Shown here: positions 1 through 6,435 of the stretch, one piece after another
Layout: every line of letters starts with the position of its first letter
Numbering within the stretch: the stretch's first letter is position 1
Origin: an uncultured Clostridia bacterium
GTDB lineage: Bacteria; Bacillota; Clostridia; TANB77; CAG-508
Reading direction: 5' to 3'
DNA length: 6,667 nucleotides
NCBI GenBank assembly: GCA_944390615.1
Contig: CALXRJ010000180.1
Location: 1 to 6,667, forward strand
The notes under the pieces: model-generated
The model's database searches: none
What the model was told of the DNA's origin: nothing
Seen by the model: the letters and a program-made list of their open reading frames with translations, nothing else
Position numbers and translations under genes: made by a program

Positions 1-424
1 ATACTTTAAAACTTCCATTGTTATCTCTTTTTCCGTCTATCGCAACGACCACGCATTGAGCCCCAAACTCATTTGAAGCTTCTGATATTAATAAAGGATT
101 TTTTACTGCAGCTGAATTTATTGATACTTTATCAGCTCCACTTTTTAAAATTTCTCTAAAATCATCGATTGTTCTTATTCCTCCACCAACAGTTAATGGA
201 ATACTTAATTCTTTAGCTCCACTTTCTATAATTTCTTTAATAATTTCCCTTTCTTCAAAACTTGCAGTAATATCAAGGAAAACGATTTCATCTGCACATT
301 GTTTTTCATACATTTTAGCAAATTGAATTGGGTTTCCAACATTTTCTAAATCAACAAAATTAACACCTTTTACTACTTTACCATTTTTTATATCTAAACA
401 AGGTATTATTCTTTTTCTAAGCAT
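1..424 (-). CDS. hisF: Imidazole glycerol phosphate synthase cyclase subunit HisF (3' end cut by window edge)
   Basis: HisF is the cyclase half of IGP synthase. It uses ammonia channelled from HisH to turn PRFAR into imidazole glycerol phosphate and AICAR in the cytoplasm. My translation of the minus strand from ATG 424-422 gives 141 residues, open to the window edge, out of about 250 for the family. It begins MLRKRIIPCLDIKNGKVVKG. Asp11 (in PCLDIKNGK) and Asp130 (in VVVAIDGKR) fall at the positions of the two catalytic aspartates known in HisF. FLDITAS at 49-55 and the phosphate-loop segment TVGGGI at 78-83 are also typical. The start lies inside the 3' end of the frame-restored hisA, a 19-nt overlap. 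Its ribosome binding site is an unusual GGGGG run at 436-432, 7 nt before the ATG, while the other genes use AAGGAG. Identity is secure. The C-terminal half, with the later barrel strands, is outside the window. Confidence 0.96.
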   Translation of the reverse strand, partial: MLRKRIIPCLDIKNGKVVKGVNFVDLENVGNPIQFAKMYEKQCADEIVFLDITASFEEREIIKEIIESGAKELSIPLTVGGGIRTIDDFREILKSGADKVSINSAAVKNPLLISEASNEFGAQCVVVAIDGKRDNNGSFKV

Positions 425-1132
425 TTTATTACCCCCATTAAATCAACCTTTTTCTCATAATATGCTTTACCCACTATGCAACCATAATAATCCATATTTT
501 TTACTTTATAAATACCTTCTGCACTTTTAATGCCACCAGATACAATTATATTAAGGTTGGATACTTGCGCTATATTTTTATATAATTCAAAATTTGGTCC
601 GTGTTAAAGTTCCATCCTTTGAAATATCTGTTGCAACGATATATTTTACACCAATTTTTTCTAAGTTTTTTATAAAATCTAAATAATGTATTTTGCTTGT
701 TTCAACCCAACCTGAAATAGAGATGAACTTATCTTTAACATCAACGCCGACTATAATTTTTTCTGCACCATATTTATTTATCATTCTTTTTAAAAAATTT
801 GGATTATTAAGGGCAGAAGTTCCTAAAATTATTCTGTTAATTCCTATATTATCTAAATACAAACTTACTATTTCTTCTGCTCTAATTCCCCCTCCAAGTT
901 CTATAGGTATTGACACGCTTTTTCTTATATTTTTTATAGTTTCTAGATTAACACATTTTCCATCTTTTGCACCATCTAAATCAACTATATGTAAATATTT
1001 TGCTCCCATTTTTTCGAAATTCAAAGCAAGTTCTTCAGGATGACTACTATATACAGTTTGCTGCAAATAATCTCCTTTATATAATCTGACAGCTTTACCA
1101 TTTTTCAAATCTATTGCAGGTAATACTAGCAT
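406..1132 (-). pseudogene. hisA: hisA, phosphoribosylformimino-AICAR isomerase, broken by a 1-nt insertion
   Basis: HisA is a TIM-barrel isomerase that converts ProFAR to PRFAR, the substrate of HisF. I place the start at ATG 1132-1130, because AAGGAG at 1146-1141 lies 8 nt upstream and the family begins MLVLPAIDLKNGK. The in-frame ATG at 1150 has no such support. Asp8, Asp131 and Asp169 (ATDISKDGT) match the catalytic or conserved aspartates. After Thr177 the frame breaks: it reads R-T-K-F and stops at TGA 589-587, giving 181 residues. Skipping the C at 601 gives TGPNFELYKNIAQ, then VSGGIKSAEG and CIVGKAYY, and ends at TAA 408-406. That makes 241 residues, the normal length, with both C-terminal phosphate-binding loops. 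The broken codon reads CGG, while the other five Arg codons of the gene are AGA. The open 5' part runs 1132-587. The start overlaps hisH by 7 nt. It may be a true mutation, a sequencing error or, less likely, recoding. Catalytic loss is inferred, not shown. Confidence 0.9.
586..604 (-). other. Frameshift site in hisA with an adjacent UUU-UGA shift-prone stop
   Basis: On the coding strand the bases read ACA CGG ACC AAA TTT TGA A. Removing the C at 601 gives ACA GGA CCA AAT TTT GAA, which encodes the conserved T-G-P-N-F-E of HisA and runs on to the end of the gene. The insertion does not sit in a homopolymer run. The premature stop is preceded by TTT in the order TTT TGA. There, a +1 slip of tRNA-Phe from UUU to the overlapping UUU would also re-enter the correct frame, replacing G-P-N with R-T-K. 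I see no Shine-Dalgarno-like sequence at the close spacing used by the prfB frameshift signal, so programmed shifting is only a possibility. Confidence 0.8.
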
Positions 1133-1734
1133 TCTATTATCTCCTTCCAAGCATTTAATATATTTTCTCCAACTTTTCCACTTTTTTCAGGATGAAATTG
1201 ACATCCTATTACATTATCTTTACTTACTATTGCAGGAATTTTAATTTTTTCATATTCTGTATAACAAATAACTTCATTGTCATTAAAATCCGCCATATAT
1301 GAGTGAACAAAATATACATCGTCTTTTTCAGAAATATATTTTATCATTTTATTATCTTTATTAAAAAATAATTGATTCCAACCCATATGAGGTAATTTTT
1401 TATTTGTTTTAATTAAATTAATATTTCCTTTTAAATATCCCAGTCCGTTTGTTTCCTTAATTTCAAAACCTTTTTCAAACAATATTTGCATACCTAAGCA
1501 TATACCTAAAATAGGGATATTATTTGATTTTCTATCATTTAAAATATCTATTAATCCATATTTCTTCAAATTTTCCATAGCTACTGGAAAACTACCTACA
1601 CCTGGTAAAATAATTGCTTTTGCTTTTTTTATTTCATCAATATTTCTTGAAATAATTGCATTTAATCCTATTCTATTACAAGCATTTAACACACTTTTTA
1701 CATTTCCAACATTATAATCAATAATTACAACCAT
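1126..1734 (-). CDS. hisH: Imidazole glycerol phosphate synthase glutaminase subunit HisH
   Basis: HisH is a class I glutamine amidotransferase that hydrolyses glutamine and passes ammonia to HisF. The protein has 202 residues, normal for the family. The nucleophile is Cys79 in LGICLGMQ, and the rest of the triad is His181 and Glu183 in QFHPEKSG. The oxyanion-strand motif PGVGSF is at 44-49, and PHMGWN at 115-120 is the HisH-specific interface segment. The ATG at 1734 overlaps the hisB stop by one base (TAATG). An AAGGAG at 1750-1745 inside the hisB 3' end serves as its ribosome binding site. Its own stop lies inside the start of hisA (ATGCTAG, 7-nt overlap), which forces a Cys as the last residue. 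All catalytic residues are present, so it looks functional. Confidence 0.97.
   Translation of the reverse strand: MVVIIDYNVGNVKSVLNACNRIGLNAIISRNIDEIKKAKAIILPGVGSFPVAMENLKKYGLIDILNDRKSNNIPILGICLGMQILFEKGFEIKETNGLGYLKGNINLIKTNKKLPHMGWNQLFFNKDNKMIKYISEKDDVYFVHSYMADFNDNEVICYTEYEKIKIPAIVSKDNVIGCQFHPEKSGKVGENILNAWKEIIEC
1133..1146 (-). promoter_or_regulatory. Ribosome binding site that sets the hisA start
   Basis: AAGGAG at 1146-1141 lies 8 nt before ATG 1132-1130. It sits between two in-frame ATGs (1150 and 1132) and supports only the second, which also matches the conserved HisA N-terminus. The site lies within the last codons of hisH, consistent with coupled translation. Confidence 0.8.
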
Positions 1735-2324
1735 TATTCTATAACTCCTTTTGATGACATAATTATATCTTTGCTGTTTTCATTTATTTTTATTGCTTCT
1801 TTCAATGATTTTCCAAAACTTTTAAATAATGCCTCGATTATATGATGTGTGTTTTTACCATATGCCAAATTTAGATGTAAAGTTATACCACTATTAAAAG
1901 CTACTGCTCTAAAAAATTCCTCGGTCATTTCAGTTTCAAATTCTCCAACTTTTTGACTAGGTAATTCTACATTAAATACAAGAAATGGTCTTCCTGATAT
2001 ATCTAACGAACAATGAGTTAAAGTTTCATCCATTGGTAAAAAAGTATCTCCATATCTATTTATACCTTTTTTATCTCCTAAAGCTTCTTTAATTGCTTTT
2101 CCAAGAAGGATCCCTATATCTTCAATGCTATGATGCCCATCAACCGCTAAATCCCCTTTGCATTTTACCATTAAAGAAATTCCACTATGAAAGGTAAACA
2201 ATTCTAACATGTGATTAAAAAAACCTATACCAGTATCTATTTTGCATTCACCACTTTTATCTAAATTTAACCTTATTTCAATATCAGTTTCTTTAGTTTT
2301 TCTTGAAAGATTTGCTTTTCTCAT
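1734..2324 (-). CDS. hisB: Imidazoleglycerol-phosphate dehydratase HisB (monofunctional)
   Basis: HisB dehydrates imidazole glycerol phosphate to imidazole acetol phosphate, using a manganese cluster bound by histidines and glutamates in a 24-mer. The 196-residue length is that of the dehydratase alone. Visible metal-site motifs are FNHML (His38), DGHHSIED (His64, His65, Glu68) and KNTHHIIEA (His160, His161, Glu164), with PMDETL at 97-102 and GRPF at 111-114. There is no N-terminal HAD phosphatase domain of the kind fused in Escherichia coli HisB, so histidinol-phosphate phosphatase must come from another locus. The start at 2324 follows AAGGAG at 2340-2335, which spans the end of hisC. The gap to the hisC stop is 7 nt. 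The stop overlaps the hisH start by one base. Confidence 0.97.
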   Translation of the reverse strand: MRKANLSRKTKETDIEIRLNLDKSGECKIDTGIGFFNHMLELFTFHSGISLMVKCKGDLAVDGHHSIEDIGILLGKAIKEALGDKKGINRYGDTFLPMDETLTHCSLDISGRPFLVFNVELPSQKVGEFETEMTEEFFRAVAFNSGITLHLNLAYGKNTHHIIEALFKSFGKSLKEAIKINENSKDIIMSSKGVIE

Positions 2325-2331
2325 AAATAAC

Positions 2332-3390
2332 TTACTCCTTTACAATATTTTTTATTTTCTCTATAAATATTTGCATTTCTTCATCAGTTCCAATTGATAC
2401 TCTTAAACCATTATCAATTCTTTCTTTATTAAAATATCTGACTAATATTTTATTTTCTTTTAATTTTTCAAATATTTCTTTAGCAGATTTATCTTTATGG
2501 ATAATAAACAAAAAGTTTGTTTTAGATTCTAACACATTAAATCCAAGTGATTTCAGTTCTTTAGTTACCCAGCCTCTTGTTTTTTTGACTTTATTTATGG
2601 TTTCATTTAAGTAATTTACATCTGTTATAGCCTCTTTTGCTATAATTTGTGCAATCATATCAATAGGATATGAATTAAAGGAATTTTTAATTTTGTTCAT
2701 GCCATTTATTAATTCTTCATCTCCAATTGCAAAACCAACTCTTAACCCAGCTAGTGAATATGATTTCGATAATGTTTTTACAACTAGTAAATTCTTATAT
2801 TTTTTCATTAAATTAACGACAGATTCAGCACCGAAATCTACATAAGCTTCATCCACTAAGACTACTGAATTTTTATTGTTTGCTAATAACAATTCTATCT
2901 CTTTTTTAGCTACAGATAAGCTAGTTGGAGCATTTGGATTCGCTATAACTATACCATTATTTTCTATCATATAATCCTTGATGTTAATTGAAAAATTTTC
3001 TCTTAGTGGAATTTTTTTTACTTTAACATTATATAAATCACTATAAACAGGGTAAAAACTATATGATATATCTGGCATTAAAACATTTTCTTTCTCCATA
3101 AAAAAAGTTTGAAAAGCTGTTGCTAAAACTTCATCTGAACCATTGCCAACAAAAATATTTTCAGGTTTTACATCCAAAATTTTTGAATAAGTATTTCTTA
3201 GCTCCATACATTCAGGGTCAGGATATAATTTTAATTTATTAAAATCAATAGTTTTTATTTTATCTATTGCTTTTTTTGATGGAGGATATGGATTTTCATT
3301 CGTATTTAATTTTATATATTTTTCGTTTTTAGGTTGCTCACCTGGAATATAAGGTGATATACTGTTAGCCTTTTCACTAAAAAGATCCAT
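2332..3390 (-). CDS. hisC: Histidinol-phosphate aminotransferase HisC
   Basis: HisC is a PLP-dependent fold-type I aminotransferase. It converts imidazole acetol phosphate plus glutamate to histidinol phosphate plus 2-oxoglutarate. The protein has 352 residues, normal for the family. The N-terminal LNTNENPYPPS (28-38) is the HisC substrate-arm signature. NGSDE at 83-87, NPNAPTS at 151-157 and VDEAY at 179-183 (Asp180 for the pyridine nitrogen) come in the expected order. TLSKSYSLAGLRVGF at 206-220 carries the Schiff-base Lys209. The C-terminal GLRVSIGT holds the carboxylate-binding Arg. The start at 3390 has a strong GGGGAGG at 3404-3398 within the end of hisD, which stops 2 nt upstream. Placement between hisD and hisB supports HisC over the related aromatic aminotransferases. 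Confidence 0.96.
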   Translation of the reverse strand: MDLFSEKANSISPYIPGEQPKNEKYIKLNTNENPYPPSKKAIDKIKTIDFNKLKLYPDPECMELRNTYSKILDVKPENIFVGNGSDEVLATAFQTFFMEKENVLMPDISYSFYPVYSDLYNVKVKKIPLRENFSINIKDYMIENNGIVIANPNAPTSLSVAKKEIELLLANNKNSVVLVDEAYVDFGAESVVNLMKKYKNLLVVKTLSKSYSLAGLRVGFAIGDEELINGMNKIKNSFNSYPIDMIAQIIAKEAITDVNYLNETINKVKKTRGWVTKELKSLGFNVLESKTNFLFIIHKDKSAKEIFEKLKENKILVRYFNKERIDNGLRVSIGTDEEMQIFIEKIKNIVKE

Positions 3391-3392
3391 TT

Positions 3393-4691
3393 TTATTCCT
3401 CCCCAAATCTTACTTTTATAGAATTAGCATGTGCATTTAGCCCTTCTAATTTAGCAAATTCTATAACATCATCTTTAAATGTTTTTAAAACTTCTTTTGG
3501 ATAGTAACTGTAAGAAGAATATTTTATAAAGTCATAGACTCCTAAGGCAGAATAGAATTTCGCTGTACCAGAAGTAGGAAGGACATGATTTGTTCCACTC
3601 ATATAATCACCTAAAGGTTCAGGAGCATTTTCTCCTAAAAATATAGAACCAGCATTATAAACTTTTGGTAATTTTTCTATTGGGTTTTCTGTAAGTATTT
3701 CAAGATGTTCTGGTGCAATTTCATTTGCTACATCAAAAGCATAATCTAAATTTTCTACCATAATTGCAGCACCAAAATTTTCTAAGGATGATTTTATTAT
3801 GTCGTTTCTTTCTAATTTTTTCATCTGTTTTTCCAATTCTTTATTTGTTTCATCTACAATTTTTTCACTTGTTGTTATCAAAATTGCACTTGATAACTTG
3901 TCATGTTCTGCTTGACTCATTAAATCAGCAGCAATATATTTAGGATTTGCTTTTTCATCTGCAATGACCAATACTTCTGATGGACCAGCTATCATATCAA
4001 TATCTACTATTCCAAAAACTTGTTTTTTAGCAGTTGCTACATATATATTGCCTGGTCCTACAATTTTATCAACTTTTTCTATAGTCTTTGTTCCATAGGC
4101 TACTGCTCCGATTGCTTGAGCACCACCAATTTTATATATAGTATCTATGCCACAGACACTAGCAGCAGCTAAAATAACATTTGCTACTTTTCCATCTGAT
4201 TTTACAGGAGTTATCATTATAATTTCTTTTACCCCTGCTAATTTAGCAGGTATTATATTCATTAAAACTGTTGATGGATAAGCAGCTGTTCCGCCTGGTA
4301 CATATACTGCAATTCTTTTTAAAGGTCTTACTAATTGTCCCATCATAACTCCATTTTCTTTATAGATAGACCAAGATTTATCAATTTGATTTTTATGAAA
4401 TTCGGTTATTTGCTCTTTTGTTCTATTTAATATTCTTATAAAATTCTCTCCAACCGATTTTGCACCTTCTTCTATTTCTTCTTTTGTAACAACTATATCT
4501 TTTATGCTATTAATTATAAAACCATCCAAATCTTTAGCATATTTTATTAGTGCTTCATCACCATTAATTTGTACATCACTTAAAATTTTTTCAACTGTTT
4601 CATTAACATCTTTGTTAATACTTTCTTTTCTACCTTTTAAATTGTTAGTAATCATTTTTAAATTATTTTCATATTTGATTTTTTTTAACAT
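3393..4691 (-). CDS. hisD: Histidinol dehydrogenase HisD
   Basis: HisD carries out the last two steps, the NAD-dependent four-electron oxidation of L-histidinol to L-histidine through histidinal, as a zinc-dependent homodimer. The 432 residues match the family. Zinc ligands known from E. coli HisD are all here: Gln260 and His263 (MSQAEHD), Asp362 (GDYMSGTNH) and His421 (GLNAHANS). The catalytic pair is Glu328-His329 in APEHLE. YVPGGTAAYPS (130-140) and GPGNIYVATAK (212-222) are the usual nucleotide-side signatures, and IDMIAGPSEV follows at 231-240. The ATG at 4691 overlaps the hisG stop by 7 nt (ATGTTAA) and is served by AAGGAGG at 4705-4699. No key residue is missing. Confidence 0.98.
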   Translation of the reverse strand: MLKKIKYENNLKMITNNLKGRKESINKDVNETVEKILSDVQINGDEALIKYAKDLDGFIINSIKDIVVTKEEIEEGAKSVGENFIRILNRTKEQITEFHKNQIDKSWSIYKENGVMMGQLVRPLKRIAVYVPGGTAAYPSTVLMNIIPAKLAGVKEIIMITPVKSDGKVANVILAAASVCGIDTIYKIGGAQAIGAVAYGTKTIEKVDKIVGPGNIYVATAKKQVFGIVDIDMIAGPSEVLVIADEKANPKYIAADLMSQAEHDKLSSAILITTSEKIVDETNKELEKQMKKLERNDIIKSSLENFGAAIMVENLDYAFDVANEIAPEHLEILTENPIEKLPKVYNAGSIFLGENAPEPLGDYMSGTNHVLPTSGTAKFYSALGVYDFIKYSSYSYYPKEVLKTFKDDVIEFAKLEGLNAHANSIKVRFGEE

Positions 4692-5323
4692 ATGGATTCC
4701 TCCTTTATTACTTTATGAATTTTATCTACAATATTATAGATTTCTTCACTTTTATATTTTAAACTTACCTTATTAGAAATTAACCTTGTAGAAACATCTA
4801 ATATCTTTTCAATTACCTCTAATCCGTTTGCTTTTAAAGTTGCTCCTGTTTCTACTATATCTACTATTGCGTCAGTCATTCCAATTACTGGTCCTAGTTC
4901 TACAGAACCTTCTAACTTTATAATTTCTACATTTTCTTGCATATTTCCAAAATATCTTTTAGCAATATTTGGATACTTAGTTGCAATTTTTTTTCTACTT
5001 ATAAAAGTTTTATCTTTATAGTTTGGGTATGCAGCTAACGCAAAATAACATTTTCCTACATTTAAATCTAATAATTCATTGTAATCATTAAAATCATTTT
5101 CTTCTAGAGTATCTTTTCCAACTACCCCTAAATCAGCTATACCGTGTTCAATAAAAGTTAAAACATCATTAGATTTAGCAAAAATAAATTCTATATTATC
5201 TTGTGTTCTAATTTGTAATTCTCTATCTTTATTTTCTATTGGAGCAATATCAAAATCACATTTTTTTAATAACTTACAAAAATCTTTTTCAATACGTCCT
5301 TTTGTTATTGCAATTCTAACCAT
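4685..5323 (-). CDS. hisG: ATP phosphoribosyltransferase catalytic subunit HisG (short form)
   Basis: HisG commits the pathway by joining PRPP to ATP to give phosphoribosyl-ATP. At 212 residues this is the short HisG, which lacks the C-terminal ACT-like regulatory domain. In this family it works as a hetero-octamer with HisZ, encoded immediately upstream. Visible features are the N-terminal TKGRIEK (7-13), ADLGVVGKD (63-71), KLEGSVELGP (136-145) and the PRPP-binding loop DAIVDIVETGATLKANGL at 151-168. The start at 5323 overlaps the hisZ stop by one base (TAATG), with AAGGAAG just upstream inside hisZ. The last residue is Cys because the stop is embedded in the hisD start. Histidine feedback control would act through the HisZ-HisG complex; this is family knowledge, not read from the sequence. 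Confidence 0.97.
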   Translation of the reverse strand: MVRIAITKGRIEKDFCKLLKKCDFDIAPIENKDRELQIRTQDNIEFIFAKSNDVLTFIEHGIADLGVVGKDTLEENDFNDYNELLDLNVGKCYFALAAYPNYKDKTFISRKKIATKYPNIAKRYFGNMQENVEIIKLEGSVELGPVIGMTDAIVDIVETGATLKANGLEVIEKILDVSTRLISNKVSLKYKSEEIYNIVDKIHKVIKEESIC

Positions 5324-6297
5324 TAGTCATTCACTTCCTTTTCCATCGCATTTAAAATATTATTTAAATATAATCCCATACCAATTGCAGGTACATCACT
5401 TTTAAATTTTTTATATAAAGAATCATATCTTCCACCACTTACTATTGGTTCCGGACTGTATGGACTGTAAACTTTAAACATTAAACATGTATAATATTCC
5501 ATAGTAGGACACATGCTTAAATCAAAAATCACATTCTCTTTGCAAGACATTTTGTTATATGTACTTCTTAATTCTTTTAAAGATTTTAATATTATTTCAT
5601 CTTCTACATTTGAAATAATATCATCTAACATATTAATATCTCCAAAAAGTCTTGGCAACCTTAATAATAATCTTTTTAGTTTTTCATTTATCTTATTATT
5701 GTTTTTTACGAATTTTTCCATTTCGCTGATATTTTTTTTGTTAAGTATTTCTATTAATTTTTGCCTATTTTCAGTTAATTCACAAAGTCTATTAAAAAAT
5801 TTAGCAGATCCTAATTCAACTTTTAAATTTGATAATTTTAATTTTTTTAATAAATCTTGTAATATTTCTAAAACTTCAATATTACCTGGAATTCCTGGAG
5901 TATTTATTAATTCAATTCCTGCTTGATAATTTTCGTTGCTTCTACCTTTATAGGCTTTTTCTTTTCTATACACTTTTCCAAAATATGAATATCTTGCTTC
6001 TTTATTTGTGTTTTGCGAAAAATAATGTCTGGCAATAGGAATAGTAAAATCCCATCTTAATGCAATAACATTTCCATCTTTCCCTATATATTTAAAAGTT
6101 TTTTCTTCATCAAAATTTGTATAAACACTTTTATATAATTCTATATATTCAAATAACGGTACTAATGTTTCAATATAATTATTTTTTTCAAAAACAATTC
6201 TTAATAGAGTTTCTATTCTTCTTAATTCTTTAACATTTTCAGTTATTACACCATTACTTTCCTCTGGGATTAAATACTTATAGTCTTCTAGTTGCAT
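5323..6297 (-). CDS. hisZ: ATP phosphoribosyltransferase regulatory subunit HisZ (short, HisRS-like)
   Basis: HisZ is a catalytically dead relative of histidyl-tRNA synthetase that activates short HisG and carries its histidine control. Class II synthetase core motifs are visible in order: LRWDFTIPIAR (80-90), RYSYFGKVYRKE (102-113), GRSNENYQAGIEL (118-130), SGGRYDSLYKKF (287-298) and a motif-3-like PAIGMGLYL (303-311). The HisRS catalytic signature RGLDYYT is replaced by PTMEYYT at 264-270, losing the Arg. The protein ends soon after motif 3, so there is no anticodon-binding domain. Both facts separate it from hisS. At 324 residues it is shorter than many HisZ proteins (near 390) and resembles the short forms reported in lactococci. 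The start at 6297 has AAGGAGG at 6311-6305, 7 nt away. As first gene of the operon it lies just after the attenuator terminator. Confidence 0.94.
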   Translation of the reverse strand: MQLEDYKYLIPEESNGVITENVKELRRIETLLRIVFEKNNYIETLVPLFEYIELYKSVYTNFDEEKTFKYIGKDGNVIALRWDFTIPIARHYFSQNTNKEARYSYFGKVYRKEKAYKGRSNENYQAGIELINTPGIPGNIEVLEILQDLLKKLKLSNLKVELGSAKFFNRLCELTENRQKLIEILNKKNISEMEKFVKNNNKINEKLKRLLLRLPRLFGDINMLDDIISNVEDEIILKSLKELRSTYNKMSCKENVIFDLSMCPTMEYYTCLMFKVYSPYSPEPIVSGGRYDSLYKKFKSDVPAIGMGLYLNNILNAMEKEVND

Positions 6298-6318
6298 TTT
6301 ATTTCCTCCTTAATGTAT

Positions 6319-6360
6319 TAAAATAAAAACTATGTAAGTTATTTTTAACCTACATAGTTT
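6319..6360 (-). terminator. Intrinsic terminator of the his attenuator (segments D:E)
   Basis: The 5' arm at 6360-6347 (AAACTATGTAGGTT) and the 3' arm at 6340-6327 (AACTTACATAGTTT) form a 14-bp stem. It has a single G-U pair and a 6-nt loop, and the T-tract runs TTTTTATTTT in the minus-strand sense to 6320. It lies between the leader peptide and hisZ, so it would abort transcription before the structural genes. The plus strand has no T-tract beyond the stem, so the terminator serves the minus strand only. Confidence 0.9.
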
Positions 6361-6431
6361 GAATATTGTTACTATTGTAGGTACAAGACAAAAGACACTT
6401 GTACCCGTATATATCTATACAATACAAGTGT
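6347..6431 (-). promoter_or_regulatory. Attenuator switch: competing hairpins A:B, B:C and C:D
   Basis: Segments in RNA order: A 6431-6423 (ACACTTGTA), B 6406-6395, C 6387-6371 and D 6360-6347. A pairs with TACAAGTGT of B (6403-6395), 9 bp. GGTACAAG of B (6405-6398) pairs with CTTGTACC of C (6387-6380), 8 bp plus one wobble pair. ACCTAC-A-ATAGT of C (6382-6371) pairs with ACTATGTAGGT of D (6358-6348), 11 bp with one bulged A. D is also the 5' arm of the terminator. Inferred logic: a ribosome stalled at the His codons leaves A free, so A:B and C:D form and the terminator is blocked. A ribosome that reaches the stop codon covers A, so B:C forms and D is free to build the terminator. Pairings are read directly. 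The switching is inferred. Confidence 0.78.
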
Positions 6432-6435
6432 TACT

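Noticed and set aside
583..604. RF2-style programmed frameshift with stimulatory Shine-Dalgarno element
   Set aside because: The only SD-like run (AAAGGA) is about 22 nt upstream of TTT and comes from the conserved Lys-Asp-Gly codons. The spacing is wrong for +1 stimulation, and a simple insertion is the more economical reading.
693..1043. Plus-strand open frame inside hisA, and similar ones at 4504-4776, 5513-5926 and 5829-6038
   Set aside because: These are antisense to well-conserved his genes, with low-complexity hydrophobic translations and no recognisable domains. They are shadows of the real coding strand.
1132..1150. hisA start at the upstream ATG 1150-1148 (MEGDNRMLV)
   Set aside because: The extra residues translate the ribosome binding site itself (GGAGATAATAGA), and the family N-terminus begins at MLVLPAIDLK, 8 nt after AAGGAG.
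5323..6297. Histidyl-tRNA synthetase (hisS)
   Set aside because: Too short, with no anticodon-binding domain and PTMEYYT in place of RGLDYYT. Position next to short HisG fits HisZ.
6327..6360. Bidirectional terminator shared with a plus-strand gene
   Set aside because: No T-tract follows the stem on the plus strand, and no plus-strand gene ends here.
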